Shown here piece after piece: positions 46,302 to 54,845 of a stretch of 64,000 nucleotides of DNA. Under the pieces are notes generated by a model, which did no database searches, was not told the DNA's origin, and saw only the letters and a program-made list of their open reading frames with translations. Position 1 is the stretch's first letter, and each line of letters opens with the position of its first letter. The position numbers were made by a program, and so were the translations under genes. Source of the DNA: Hyphomicrobium_A sp963728165 (GTDB lineage Bacteria; Pseudomonadota; Alphaproteobacteria; Rhizobiales; Hyphomicrobiaceae); contig CAVSIY010000007.1 of assembly GCA_963728165.1 (NCBI GenBank), positions 186,001 through 250,000 on the forward strand. Reading direction: 5' to 3'.

Positions 46302-48157
46302 GGCGGCCCTTCGCTCGCAAAGCCGATCTCGAACTCGACGCGGCGATTGGGGCTTGCGTCGCCCGCGAACGAGCTCAAGCCCGCGCTGTCGTTGCGGCCG
46401 ACCGCGACGAGGCGCGCGGTGGGAATGCCGCGGCTCGCAAGGTCGGCCATCACCTTTTGGGCGCGCGCCTGCGAAAGCGGCGTGTTGCGCTCCTCGCCGC
46501 CCTTCTCATCCGTGTAGCCGACCACCCGCACGAGAACGTCCGTGTCCTTGACGAGCTGCGCCAGCTCGTCGAGCGCGGCACTGGCAGCCTGCGGATCGCG
46601 GTAATCGGTATCCTTTGCAAAGAAGAGAGCGTGGGTGCGGATCCACATCTCGAGGCGCGCGCGCGGGGATGGCGCTACCGCGCGGGCGATCTCGCTGCGC
46701 ACGGTGGAAAGGTCGGCGCGGCGCGCGCTCTCCGCCTGCGAAGCGGTCTCGGCGATGGCGGTGCGCAAGCCGCCGAGGCCAGCCTGGGTGTCGGCGTTGG
46801 CCTTGGCGAGCTGTGCCGCGAGCGACTTGAGCTCGCCATGCAGGCTCGCGTCAGCCTCTTTCAGCGCGCTCGCGAGGCCGGCCACGCGGTCATTCAGGGC
46901 AGTCTCGGCCTTGGCGCTCTCCGAGCGCGCGCGCGCGAGGTCGGCCTGCAACACTGCGATGTCGGTGCGCGCCTGATCGAGCCCGCTCGGCAGTGCCGTG
47001 GTGCGATCGACGATCTGCGAGGCGGGGAGCGCCTCGCGCAAACGGCGCAAGCCATCTTGCCCGGCCTCGGTGGTGGGAACGAGCCCCGCCAAGGCGACGT
47101 CGCGTCCGCGGTGCGCCACGTCGGCGTGCACGGGATAGCCGGCGAGCGCCGGCGCGCCGGCGAGAGCCTCGGCCGCGATCGCGCGGACCCGCGCGGTCTG
47201 GTAGCCGGAGTAGGCGCTCCACCCCGCCCATCCCGCCAAAGCCAGGCCGATCGCCCAGACGACGACCACCGCCGGCGACAGACCCGTGCGGCGGCGCATG
47301 AGCTTGGCATGCTGCGCGCCGATGGCGTCCTCGAGGCTCGCTGCGAGATCGCCGAGCAGGCGGTTGACGGCTCGGCTCGGCACGTTGGGGTCGGTCCCGC
47401 CGTTGAACAGCGCGCGCAGCCGCTCGATCGTTCCGAGGTACTGCTCGTCGATGATCTGCTCGACGCTCTCCGGTGCGACGCCGCGGCACTTGGCAGCCAG
47501 GAGATGCGTCGGCGAGGCCCTGAGATAGATCAGCGAGGTGCCGAGATCGATGCGCCGCAGCGCGGCTTTGTCCGCGTCGAAGGCCTCGGTCACCACCTCG
47601 TTGATGGCGGTCAGGATGCCGCTGACGCGCTGGTCGTGCGGGGTGGGGCCGTTGATCGCCGGCCAATGCCCGAGGAGCTCGCCCAATCCGCGCCGAATGA
47701 GGTAGAGCTCCTCCACCACGAGCTTCTGGCCTTCGACGAAGGCGAGCTCGACGACGGGGCGCCCCGTCAGCAGGCTGCGCAGGCGCAGCATGAAGCGGTT
47801 CGATTCGAGTCGACGGTTGATCTCGTCCATCAGGTCCCGGATGGCGCTGACCACGTAGGCCTTCACCATGCGCCCGAGCGACGGATAGAGCGCCTCGGCG
47901 AGCTCGTCCTGGCTGCCGCGGATCTCGGTCTTGATGGTCTGCACGATCAGCGGCGCAATGGCGCTCGCAACCTCGGAGTGCCGCTCGATCTCGGCCTGCG
48001 ACAGCGCCTCGTCGAGAACCGAGGCGACGCTCGTCGTGAAGCGCTCCCTCGTTCCGGCGCGCTCGAACACGATATCCATGCGGCGGTTGAGATCGGAGAG
48101 CGCCTGGCTCTCTTTCTCAAACAGCAGCTCCTTCAATCGGTTGACGTCTTGGGACAT
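46298..48157 (-). CDS. Inner-membrane protein with long cytoplasmic domain and C-terminal OmpA domain
   Basis: The protein has 619 residues. Residues 1-290 are predicted cytoplasmic, helical, and lack a signal peptide (MSQDVNRLKELLFEKESQAL, EINRRLESNRFMLRLRSLL, VEGQKLVVEELYLIRRGLGE). One membrane helix is at about 294-318 (SPAVVVVWAIGLALAGWAGW). The periplasmic part has a BON-like segment (323-390), a long coiled coil (about 395-470) and an OmpA peptidoglycan-binding domain (505-610; VRVVGYTDEKGGEERNTPLS, RLVAVGRNDS, PNRRVEFEI). It could link the cell wall to the cytoplasmic GTPase and kinase encoded downstream. The architecture is reminiscent of MotB-like anchors but with a far larger cytoplasmic part. 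Confidence 0.88.
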   Translation of the reverse strand: MSQDVNRLKELLFEKESQALSDLNRRMDIVFERAGTRERFTTSVASVLDEALSQAEIERHSEVASAIAPLIVQTIKTEIRGSQDELAEALYPSLGRMVKAYVVSAIRDLMDEINRRLESNRFMLRLRSLLTGRPVVELAFVEGQKLVVEELYLIRRGLGELLGHWPAINGPTPHDQRVSGILTAINEVVTEAFDADKAALRRIDLGTSLIYLRASPTHLLAAKCRGVAPESVEQIIDEQYLGTIERLRALFNGGTDPNVPSRAVNRLLGDLAASLEDAIGAQHAKLMRRRTGLSPAVVVVWAIGLALAGWAGWSAYSGYQTARVRAIAAEALAGAPALAGYPVHADVAHRGRDVALAGLVPTTEAGQDGLRRLREALPASQIVDRTTALPSGLDQARTDIAVLQADLARARSESAKAETALNDRVAGLASALKEADASLHGELKSLAAQLAKANADTQAGLGGLRTAIAETASQAESARRADLSTVRSEIARAVAPSPRARLEMWIRTHALFFAKDTDYRDPQAASAALDELAQLVKDTDVLVRVVGYTDEKGGEERNTPLSQARAQKVMADLASRGIPTARLVAVGRNDSAGLSSFAGDASPNRRVEFEIGFASEGPP

Positions 48158-48199
48158 CGGCCGCCTCTCGCGGTCTACTCGGTACCGTCTCCGGCCACT

Positions 48200-48499
48200 C
48201 TAGCCTTTGGCAAGGCCGCGGATGCGCTGGCGCAGCTCGGCAACGCCTTGCGACAGCTTCTCGAAGGCCGCGTGCTGCCCCGCGGCCGTTTCCGCCCCGA
48301 CCGCCTCGAAGCGCGCTGCGAGCGCCTCAAGACCATGCGTGATCTCTGCCTCCAATTCCTTGAGCCGCGCCTCGAGCACGTCGATGCGAGCGTCGCTCCG
48401 GCGCAAGATTTCGCCCACGAGCAGCTCGCGGACTTGCTCCATCTCGTCGTCGGCGGACAAAGCCGCCGCGCTGTCTCCCAACTGCGTTGTGGTGGTCAT
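48200..48499 (-). CDS. Small coiled-coil protein, first gene of the GTPase operon
   Basis: The 99-residue product starts MTTTTQLGDSAAALSADDEM and consists almost wholly of heptad-type helix (VLEARLKELEAEITHGLEAL, LSQGVAELRQRIRGLAKG). No signal peptide or membrane segment. It precedes the OmpA-domain gene by 42 bases on the same strand. It could pair with the coiled or helical cytoplasmic domain of that protein; this is inference from position and composition. Confidence 0.75.
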   Translation of the reverse strand: MTTTTQLGDSAAALSADDEMEQVRELLVGEILRRSDARIDVLEARLKELEAEITHGLEALAARFEAVGAETAAGQHAAFEKLSQGVAELRQRIRGLAKG

Positions 48500-48665
48500 G
48501 CTCGTTCAGAACCCGGTCGGACTTCGGTTGGCTTTCGGCTTGTTTTGCACTTGGCTGCGCGGCGCAAACCCCTCACGCCGCGAGGCCTCAAAGATACACA
48601 AGGCTGGCACCAGACGCATGCGGATCTTTCCGCTCTGGTGCCTATTTCTCGCGAGCAAGGCGCGC

Positions 48666-49760
48666 TCAGACGATCGCGGCTCCGGCGCGCGCGTGCTCGC
48701 CCAGCAGCATGGCGCGAAACGCCATGTAGCTCGCGTTGATGCGTTGCGCGTGGCCGTCCGAGGCGGCGACATGCGCCACCACGGCGTCGGCGACGCGAGG
48801 GATCGCGCGGCGCAGCTCGTGTGCCAGGGGCCAGGTCCGCTCCGCTGACAGCTGCGGCGAGAGGAGGCGGCGGTGCGCCTCGTCCTCGGCGAGTGCCAGC
48901 TGCAGCTCGGCCGCGGCGGCGGCGGTGAAGATCGCCTGATCGGTCGCGCCGAGGCTGTCCCAAAAGGCGCGGGCCATGCCGAGCGACAGCGCCGACCCGT
49001 GCGTGTTGATGCTGGTGCCGACGGCAAAGGGGGCGACGGCCGGCAGGCCGAGCGCATGACTGGCAAGCGCCCCGCCCCATTCGGCCGCGAGGATGTCGCC
49101 CTTCGCCATGGCGTCGGCTACGTCGGCGGCTGCGACGGCTGCCGGCTCCAGCCCGAAGCCGCGCACGACGTCGCGGGCCAATCCCCTCACCGCGACCTTC
49201 TTGCCGGCAAGCTCGTTCATCGCCTCGATGCGTCGCGTGGCCAGAAACGAGGTGGCATCGCCGCAGTGGCCGGCGAGCAGGGCCTTGATGCCGAGGTCGC
49301 CGGCGAGCTCGTCCCACAGCGTCTGCCCGCCGCCGACCAGCATCCAAGCGGTGAGGTGGCGAGCGGCGATGGCGCGGTCTCCGGGAAGACCGGCGAAATA
49401 GGCGAGCGCGCGGTGCGCGTCGAGATGGTCGTGCTCGCTGGCGTGATAGAGATCGGCGTCGCCGGCGCGCACGGCGGCGAGACCGTTGCCCTTATCGGGC
49501 GCGAGGACGATACGATAGCGGCCGTCGCTCATGGCGGCGATGCGCTGGCCCAGCCGGCGCGCCTGGTCGGCGGGACCCGAGACGCCGTCGGGGCAGGCGA
49601 CGGCAAGCCGCAACTCACGCAGGCCTTTGGCGACGGCGGGTGCTGCAAGGGCGCCCTTCACCGTCGTCTGCCGGGTTGCGGCCTCGGCCGCAGCAGCGCT
49701 CGCCGCGGTCGCGGCGGCAGCCGCGGCGCCGGTCGTCTTCAAGAATGCGCGCCGGTCCAT
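48666..49760 (-). CDS. TRAP-type substrate-binding protein with Tat signal
   Basis: The 364-residue product starts MDRRAFLKTTGAAAAAATAA, a twin-arginine-like signal. The body resembles DctP-type solute receptors (LRLAVACPDGVSGPADQARR, LYHASEHDHLDAHRALAYFA, LAGKKVAVRGLARDVVRGFG, FAVGTSINTHGSALSLGMAR). ATG at 49760 is preferred because AAGGGGGGG lies upstream; longer in-frame versions add unrelated residues. No TRAP permease genes (dctQ/dctM) are nearby, so it is an orphan receptor here. The ligand is unknown; the TRAP class usually binds carboxylates. Confidence 0.75.
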   Translation of the reverse strand: MDRRAFLKTTGAAAAAATAASAAAAEAATRQTTVKGALAAPAVAKGLRELRLAVACPDGVSGPADQARRLGQRIAAMSDGRYRIVLAPDKGNGLAAVRAGDADLYHASEHDHLDAHRALAYFAGLPGDRAIAARHLTAWMLVGGGQTLWDELAGDLGIKALLAGHCGDATSFLATRRIEAMNELAGKKVAVRGLARDVVRGFGLEPAAVAAADVADAMAKGDILAAEWGGALASHALGLPAVAPFAVGTSINTHGSALSLGMARAFWDSLGATDQAIFTAAAAAELQLALAEDEAHRRLLSPQLSAERTWPLAHELRRAIPRVADAVVAHVAASDGHAQRINASYMAFRAMLLGEHARAGAAIV

Positions 49761-49874
49761 CGCCACCCCCCCTTGCAGACTTTCCAAGTTACCAAGCGGT
49801 ATCAAAGCCCATTGGCGCGGCGTTGACAACGCCGTGGCGGGGCGTTGCGGCAACAGCGGCTCCGATTTCGGGGC

Positions 49875-50267
49875 TCAGCGCATGCGGGAGAGCAAGTAGT
49901 TGATGACCCGGACGAAATTCTGAGGCGCCAGGTAGCCCGGGACGCGGCTCACCTCGTGTCCGTTACGAAAGAGGACGGTGGTCGGCAGCACGTCTATGGG
50001 CCGCTCGAAGGCAAGCTGGCGCGCTTGGGCCGCCTTGAGATCGAGAAAGTACATGGGAACCTCGCGCGCCCGAGTGGAGGCCTCGTAGGCGGGGAGCACG
50101 TCGCGGCGGAAGAGGCGGCAGTAGAAGCAGCCCGGCGCCTCGATGACGACCAGCGCCATGAGTGGGTGGTGATTGGGCTCGGTATCCGGGTGCTGCGACG
50201 CGCGCCCGACGGTCGGCGTGGCAAGTGCGAGAAGACCGGTCAAGGCAAGTCGGAGATGACGCAGCAT
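49875..50267 (-). CDS. Thioredoxin-fold periplasmic protein
   Basis: The 130-residue product has a signal peptide (MLRHLRLALTGLLALATPTV) and a thioredoxin-like core with a CxxC redox motif (IEAPGCFYCRLFRRDVLPAY) and the cis-proline region (IDVLPTTVLFRNGHEVSRVP). It resembles SoxW-type or general periplasmic thioredoxins; which disulfide it handles is unknown. It sits 114 bases upstream of the TRAP receptor gene on the same strand. Confidence 0.85.
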   Translation of the reverse strand: MLRHLRLALTGLLALATPTVGRASQHPDTEPNHHPLMALVVIEAPGCFYCRLFRRDVLPAYEASTRAREVPMYFLDLKAAQARQLAFERPIDVLPTTVLFRNGHEVSRVPGYLAPQNFVRVINYLLSRMR

Positions 50268-50385
50268 GCGGCCCGGGCACTGGCGGCGGGTTCAGGGGGG
50301 AGCCGGCACCTTAGTCGACGCGCGCGCCGCGCCGCGGCTTGAGTGAAGCCGTGGTTAACCGCTGTCCCGAATTGAGAGGCAGGCG

Positions 50386-51045
50386 TCAGGACTTGGCGCA
50401 GTGGACGGCGACCGTCTTGAAGTCTCCCCCAAGATTGACGGTGCCGCCTTGCCCGAGCACGCCGGAGAAGGCCTGGTTGAGCTTCTGGGCGTCGCTGTCC
50501 TCGTCATTGGTCGGCTCGTGCACGACCGCGGCGCAGCCTGGAGGCGCGCCGGCCCCAAGCTTGACGGGCGTGCCCTCGGCGAGGTCGAAGGCGATGAAGT
50601 AGCTCGGATCATAGACGGAGAACGAGAACTCTCCTGTATCGGCGCTGATCGGCTGCTGCAGCGGCAGCGTGAAGTGCAAGGTGAGAATGCCCTTGTCGGT
50701 ATGCTCCAGCCAGTAGTTCACCGGGGGTTTGAACTTCCGATCGTCCTTTCCGAGCTTGGCGTAGGTGAAATAGTCGAACTCCTTGAGACCGTCGACATTG
50801 ACCTGGGCGAGCTCGGCCAGCTCCTGCCGGTCGTATTTGCCGTCGTGGTTCTTATCGAGGCCTTCGATGGCCTGGGCCGTGTAGAACTCGTCGAAGGTCC
50901 ACGCTTCCTGCAGCCCGGTGATCGCCCCCTTCTCATAGAGGACGATGGCCTTGACGCTCACCCACACGTGCGGGTGGGCGCTGGCGCCGGACGACAGCAA
51001 TGTGAGCGAGGCCAGAGCCAGCCCGATGAGATTGGCAGCGCGCAA
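50386..51045 (-). CDS. DUF1007 periplasmic protein with EF-hand-like loop
   Basis: The 219-residue product has a signal peptide (ANLIGLALASLTLLSSGASA) followed at once by HPHVWVSVKAIVLYEKG, the signature of DUF1007. It contains DKNHDGKYDRQEL, a complete EF-hand-type calcium loop. The start is TTG at 51045, with GAGGGGG 8 bases upstream. DUF1007 proteins are often found beside zinc or nickel/cobalt transport genes, and here the gene is divergent from znuA over a shared 190-base region. A role in periplasmic metal handling is likely but not shown. Confidence 0.85.
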   Translation of the reverse strand: MRAANLIGLALASLTLLSSGASAHPHVWVSVKAIVLYEKGAITGLQEAWTFDEFYTAQAIEGLDKNHDGKYDRQELAELAQVNVDGLKEFDYFTYAKLGKDDRKFKPPVNYWLEHTDKGILTLHFTLPLQQPISADTGEFSFSVYDPSYFIAFDLAEGTPVKLGAGAPPGCAAVVHEPTNDEDSDAQKLNQAFSGVLGQGGTVNLGGDFKTVAVHCAKS

Positions 51046-51235
51046 GATGAGATCCCCCTCAAAGAGAAGTCTTGGCCTTGGCTCGATGCAGCAGGAAGTA
51101 GGCGGTTGCGTGGTGGGCCGGCCGGCCCTAGGGTGCGCGGCCCGGATATTATCACAATTCGGCGCGGCGTAAATCGGGGTCTTTCGAGCACGGGCTCTAA
51201 AGGAGCGGTGCGCAAGCTTGAGCGAAGGAGCGGGC

Positions 51236-52216
51236 ATGGCGTGCAGGATTATACGGGGCTGGCTTCTGGTCGCCGTCCTCGTCGGAGCGGGGGCGCCAGC
51301 GGTCGCGGCGGACGCCGGCAAGGCCGACCTCAAGGTGGTCGCCACGATCAAGCCCATCCATTCCCTCCTCACCCAGCTGATGGATGGGATCGGCACGCCG
51401 ACGCTGCTCGTCGAAGGGTCGGCCTCTCCGCACGCCTTCGCTCTGAAGCCTTCGGGCATACGCGCGATCGACTCCGCCGACGTGTTCGTGCGGGTCTCCG
51501 AGAGCCTCGAGCCGTTCACGGGCAAATTGGTGCGCGCGCTGCCGGACAGCGTGCGTCTGGTGACGCTCGCGGACGCACCCGGTGTGAAGCTGCTCGATCG
51601 CAGGACGAGCGGCAGCTTCGAGCCGCACGTTCATCCGGCCGGGGCGCACGTCGCCCTCACCGACGGCGCGCATGAGGAGAGCGACGATCACGCCGGCAAG
51701 GACGGCCATATTTGGCTCGATCCCGACAACGCCAAGGCGATCGTGTCCTATCTGGCCAAAGTGCTGGCCGAGCGCGCGCCGGCGGCGGCCGACAAGCTCG
51801 AAGCGAATGCGCGCCGCCTCAATGCGCGCATCGACACCCTAACTGCCGACATCGAGGCCGAGGTGGACCCACTCAAGGACAAGCCCTTCGTCGTCTTTCA
51901 CGATGCCTACCAGTATTTCGAAAACCGATTTGGTCTTGATGCCGTGGGCGCCATCACTTTGAGCCCCGATGTGCAGCCGAGCGCCAAGCGGCTGACGGAG
52001 CTGCGCCGCAAGATCAAGTCGCTCGGCGCGGTGTGCGTGTTCGCCGAGCCCCAGTTCCAGCCCAACCTCGTGGCCGCGGTCACCGAGGGGACAAGAGCGC
52101 GCTCGGGCACGCTCGATCCGGAGGGGAGCACGCTGGCGCCGGGCGCCGATCTCTACTTCGAGCTGATGCACAAGCTGGCGGCCGGGCTCAAAGCCTGCCT
52201 CGGCGCATCGTCGTAG
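51236..52216 (+). CDS. znuA: Zinc ABC transporter substrate-binding protein
   Basis: The product has a signal peptide (IRGWLLVAVLVGAGAPAVAA) and the cluster A-I metal-receptor fold. Likely ligands are the histidine in GSASPHAFALKPSG, His in GHIWLDPDNAK, His in VVFHDAYQYFENRFG, and the acidic residue near LDPEGS. A His/Asp-rich loop (HVHPAGAH...HEESDDHAGKDGH) is characteristic of zinc receptors. ATG at 51236 has GAAGGAG 5 bases upstream and is preferred over TTG at 51218. The ATPase and permease genes (znuC, znuB) are not adjacent in this window, which is unusual. Confidence 0.93.
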   Translation: MACRIIRGWLLVAVLVGAGAPAVAADAGKADLKVVATIKPIHSLLTQLMDGIGTPTLLVEGSASPHAFALKPSGIRAIDSADVFVRVSESLEPFTGKLVRALPDSVRLVTLADAPGVKLLDRRTSGSFEPHVHPAGAHVALTDGAHEESDDHAGKDGHIWLDPDNAKAIVSYLAKVLAERAPAAADKLEANARRLNARIDTLTADIEAEVDPLKDKPFVVFHDAYQYFENRFGLDAVGAITLSPDVQPSAKRLTELRRKIKSLGAVCVFAEPQFQPNLVAAVTEGTRARSGTLDPEGSTLAPGADLYFELMHKLAAGLKACLGASS

Positions 52217-52250
52217 ATCCTCGCCGTCGCCGTCTCGGCTCAAATGAAAA

Positions 52251-52273
52251 GGGCAGCGGATCTGCCGCTGCCC
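52251..52273 (-). terminator. Hairpin between convergent znuA and L,D-transpeptidase genes
   Basis: GGGCAGCGG (52251-52259) pairs with CCGCTGCCC (52265-52273). Read on the minus strand the stem is followed by TTTTCATTT, so it best terminates the transpeptidase gene. On the plus strand no U-tract follows. Confidence 0.7.
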
Positions 52274-52303
52274 AATCCGTCATTAAGCTGGTGCTTTGGC
52301 CGC

Positions 52304-53422
52304 CTAGAGAGCTGCGCTCTTGGGAGCGTCGGGCGATGCGGCGCGCTTGGCGTCCTCGGCGGCTTTCTTGGCAGCGTCTGCTGCCTTGCGTGCAGCCTCG
52401 GCTGCCTTCACTGCCGCGGCTGCCGCTTTCTTGGCTGCCTCAACTGCGCTCATGGCACTGGTCGCAGCCGGTGTGCTCGATACCTTTTTGGTGTCGGCCT
52501 TGACGCTCGCCGCAGGCTTGGGCTCAGGCGTGCGGGCTGCCGTCAGCATCTTGACGGGCTTCTCAGCCTTCTTCTCGGCAGCCTTGTCCTCGACCTTGGC
52601 GGGTTTCTTCGCATCGGCCTTCGCGGGTTTCTTTTCGTCGGGCGCGCGGTTTGCAGGTTCCATGCGCACGGCCGCCGTCTGCGCGTCGCGCACCGATTCC
52701 GGCAGCGGTGGCAGATGGCGAATGGTGTGGCGCGCCGAGCTTTCCTGATACGCGGCCGGCTGTAGCGGTTGGGGCACGTCGTTGTAGGTGGTGGTGGGCA
52801 CTTCGTGGGTCGAGGCATCCTCGTAGGAGGCCACCGACTGGTCGGAGAAGCGCTCCCAGGTGACGGTCACGCGCATCCCGACCGGAACGCGCGGGTAAAG
52901 ATCGAGCACGTCCTCGTTGGTCATGCGGATGCAACCCTGGGAGACCGCCTTGCCGATGGTCCAGGGCGCGTCCGTGCCGTGAATGCGGTAGGCGCTGGCG
53001 CCGAGGTACATGGCGCGCACGCCGAGCGGGTTCATGGGATGGCCGCCAGGAACCCAGTGCGGCAGCTTGGGATTTTCCTGCAGCATTTCCGGCGTGGGGC
53101 GCCAGGACGGGTTGATCTTCTTGGCGGAGATTTTCGTCGTGCCCTGCCAGCGGCTCTTATCGCGCGGCACCGCGATCGGGTAGCTGATCGCCTGCCCCTT
53201 CTTGGTGATGAGATAGAGGCGGCGGTCACCGAAGCTGACGATGATCTGGTCGGGCGTGTATTTCGGGTTGAAGCTCACCGTCTGGCGCTGGCCACCCCAT
53301 TCCGAGCTGCCGCCCCACAGGAAATCGATCAGGCTCTGGGCCTGAGCGGCGGTCGGGGCGAGGAGGGAAACAGCGGCGAGACCTGCAAAGACGAAGGAAC
53401 TCACAAGGCTGCGGAGGGGCAT
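52304..53422 (-). CDS. L,D-transpeptidase with long Ala/Lys-rich tail
   Basis: This 372-residue periplasmic protein has a signal peptide (LVSSFVFAGLAAVSLLAPTA). The YkuD domain ends in the catalytic motif YRIHGTDAPWTIGKAVSQGC followed by IRM. It cross-links peptidoglycan or attaches proteins to it. After the domain, about 170 residues are low-complexity, ending in regular Ala/Lys repeats (AAKKAAAAAVKAAEAARKAA), a form resembling histone H1 or TolA tails. ATG at 53422 starts the protein at a plausible signal peptide; longer in-frame versions add 38 residues without a signal. The basic tail may bind anionic wall polymers. Confidence 0.9.
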   Translation of the reverse strand: MPLRSLVSSFVFAGLAAVSLLAPTAAQAQSLIDFLWGGSSEWGGQRQTVSFNPKYTPDQIIVSFGDRRLYLITKKGQAISYPIAVPRDKSRWQGTTKISAKKINPSWRPTPEMLQENPKLPHWVPGGHPMNPLGVRAMYLGASAYRIHGTDAPWTIGKAVSQGCIRMTNEDVLDLYPRVPVGMRVTVTWERFSDQSVASYEDASTHEVPTTTYNDVPQPLQPAAYQESSARHTIRHLPPLPESVRDAQTAAVRMEPANRAPDEKKPAKADAKKPAKVEDKAAEKKAEKPVKMLTAARTPEPKPAASVKADTKKVSSTPAATSAMSAVEAAKKAAAAAVKAAEAARKAADAAKKAAEDAKRAASPDAPKSAAL

Positions 53423-53849
53423 ATTGGAGGGGCTCCAATCGTTTAGCTCGTAGCTCGTGGTCGAGCTTGCGGGATCAAGGTGAATGCAGCGTATATAGCA
53501 GTCCCATTTTTTTGCGGCAGAGCATGGGGGACACACCCGGAACAGGAACGTCCCCGCGCGAGCGTTTTCGCGAATTTTTGGCTCCGTGGTCCATTTGAGT
53601 GGCAGTTATCCGCCTGTTCGGCTTGGTGATTTTCTTCTGCACAGGGTTTTCCTGGAACGCTGGATGGCCTCCTGCAAGCGCCTCCGGCTTCGCCTTGGTG
53701 CGGGCGCCTGGGTTGAGCGCTTGGAACATTTGATCTTCGTTTGTTCGCTTTTTGGGCTTGACCTCCAGCGCGAAGCTTCATAGAACATAAAAAGAACATC
53801 GGGGCGCCCCGAGCCCCGCTGTCTCAGAGCTGTTGCGAGAGCGTTCCCC
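53423..53849. other. Intergenic region holding the SOS promoter
   Basis: A 427-base interval between divergent genes. The right part contains the LexA-type box at 53783-53797. The rest has no supportable gene or RNA. Confidence 0.5.
53783..53797 (+). promoter_or_regulatory. LexA-type SOS box (GAAC-N7-GAAC)
   Basis: GAAC at 53783-53786 and GAAC at 53794-53797 are separated by ATAAAAA. The direct repeat GAAC-N7-GAAC (or GTTC-N7-GTTC) is the known alphaproteobacterial LexA operator. It lies about 55 bases before imuA, the first gene of an SOS mutagenesis cassette. Confidence 0.85.
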
Positions 53850-54845
53850 GTGGACCAGGCGGCCCCATCCCCCATCCCGTCCGCCCGTCTACAGCGGATC
53901 TCGCGGCCAGAGCCAAGTTCGCGTTTGCGTAGAGTGCGGCTCTGGCCTTCTTCCCCGAGCCGGAACGGCGAGTCCCTCCTCGCCGTTCCGGAGGGGGCCA
54001 ATCCGCAATGGATTGCTCCGCAAGGGAGCAAAGCGGCGCTGCTTGCCGGCTTGCGCGCGCGCATTGCCGGGCTCGAGCGCCCTCCGCAAACTTCCTTTGA
54101 GCCTATCGCCGCTACGGCGCACGCGTGGACGCTGGGCGCGCCCGAGATCGACCGCCGCCTCGTCGGCGGTCTCGATAGTGGCGCTCTGCACGAGGTGAAG
54201 GGCGAAGGGGGCGGCACGGCAGCGGGTGACTGGGTGGCGGCGTTGGGCTTCGCGCTGCGGCTGGCGCTGCGGCGCGTCGATGCGCTTCTGTCCCGCTCTG
54301 GCGCCGCGCGTGCGCACCTCCTCTGGTGCTGGCCGTCCGTCCTCGCCCGCGAGCTCGGCCGCCCTTATGGGCAAGGCCTCACCGGTCTTGGCCTTGATCC
54401 GTCCTCTTGCCTGTTCGTGGAGACGGCGCGCGCGTGTGAAACGCTGTGGGCCATGGAGGAGGGTTTGAAATCGCAAAGCCTGGCGCTGGTCATCGGCGTC
54501 GTGCCCGACCTGGCGCTGACGCCGGCGCGCCGCTTGAGCCTCGCCGCCGCGGGCCATAGCACGCCGTGCCTCATTATCACCGATCCGCGCGCACCCGCCG
54601 CCGGCTCCACCGCCACCCGCTGGCGCGTGGAGCAGCGCTTGAGCATGGCCCATCCCCTCGAGGCAGGCGCTCCCGGCGCCCCCCGCTACGCCGTCGCGCT
54701 CGAGCGCTGCCGCGAGGGCGCGCATACGAGGAAGGCTTCGTCGCTGCTTCTGGAATGGTCCGATGAGACGCATCGTTTCCGTGTGGCTTCCCGCCTGGCC
54801 GATCGAGCGCATGGCCCGCGCAGAGCCGGCCTTGGTGCCGGATGA
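53850..54845 (+). CDS. imuA: Mutasome accessory protein ImuA
   Basis: This is a RecA-like/SulA-like protein that works with ImuB and DnaE2 in translesion synthesis. The core begins near LLAGLRARIAGLERPP and includes TLGAPEIDRRLVGGLDSGAL, HEVKGEG, HLLWCWPSVLARELGRPYGQ and LALVIGVVPDLALTPARRLS. The start is uncertain: GTG at 53850 gives 331 residues, and the first ~60 residues are not typical of the family. Its end overlaps imuB by 83 bases. The SOS box upstream implies LexA control. Confidence 0.87.
   Translation: MDQAAPSPIPSARLQRISRPEPSSRLRRVRLWPSSPSRNGESLLAVPEGANPQWIAPQGSKAALLAGLRARIAGLERPPQTSFEPIAATAHAWTLGAPEIDRRLVGGLDSGALHEVKGEGGGTAAGDWVAALGFALRLALRRVDALLSRSGAARAHLLWCWPSVLARELGRPYGQGLTGLGLDPSSCLFVETARACETLWAMEEGLKSQSLALVIGVVPDLALTPARRLSLAAAGHSTPCLIITDPRAPAAGSTATRWRVEQRLSMAHPLEAGAPGAPRYAVALERCREGAHTRKASSLLLEWSDETHRFRVASRLADRAHGPRRAGLGAG

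Noticed and set aside
46457..48739. A 760-codon plus-strand frame across the OmpA-domain gene
   Set aside because: It covers the antisense of a well-supported gene and has Arg/Ala/His-rich shadow composition.
51141..51160. Zur box between DUF1007 and znuA
   Set aside because: Only a 9-base GATA-T-TATC palindrome is present; it is too short to claim without a motif scan.
53850..54020. N-terminal ~57 residues of ImuA as a real extra domain
   Set aside because: The segment is Arg/Ser/Pro-rich with no family resemblance; it is more likely a wrong start or another frameshift, so it is not called a domain.
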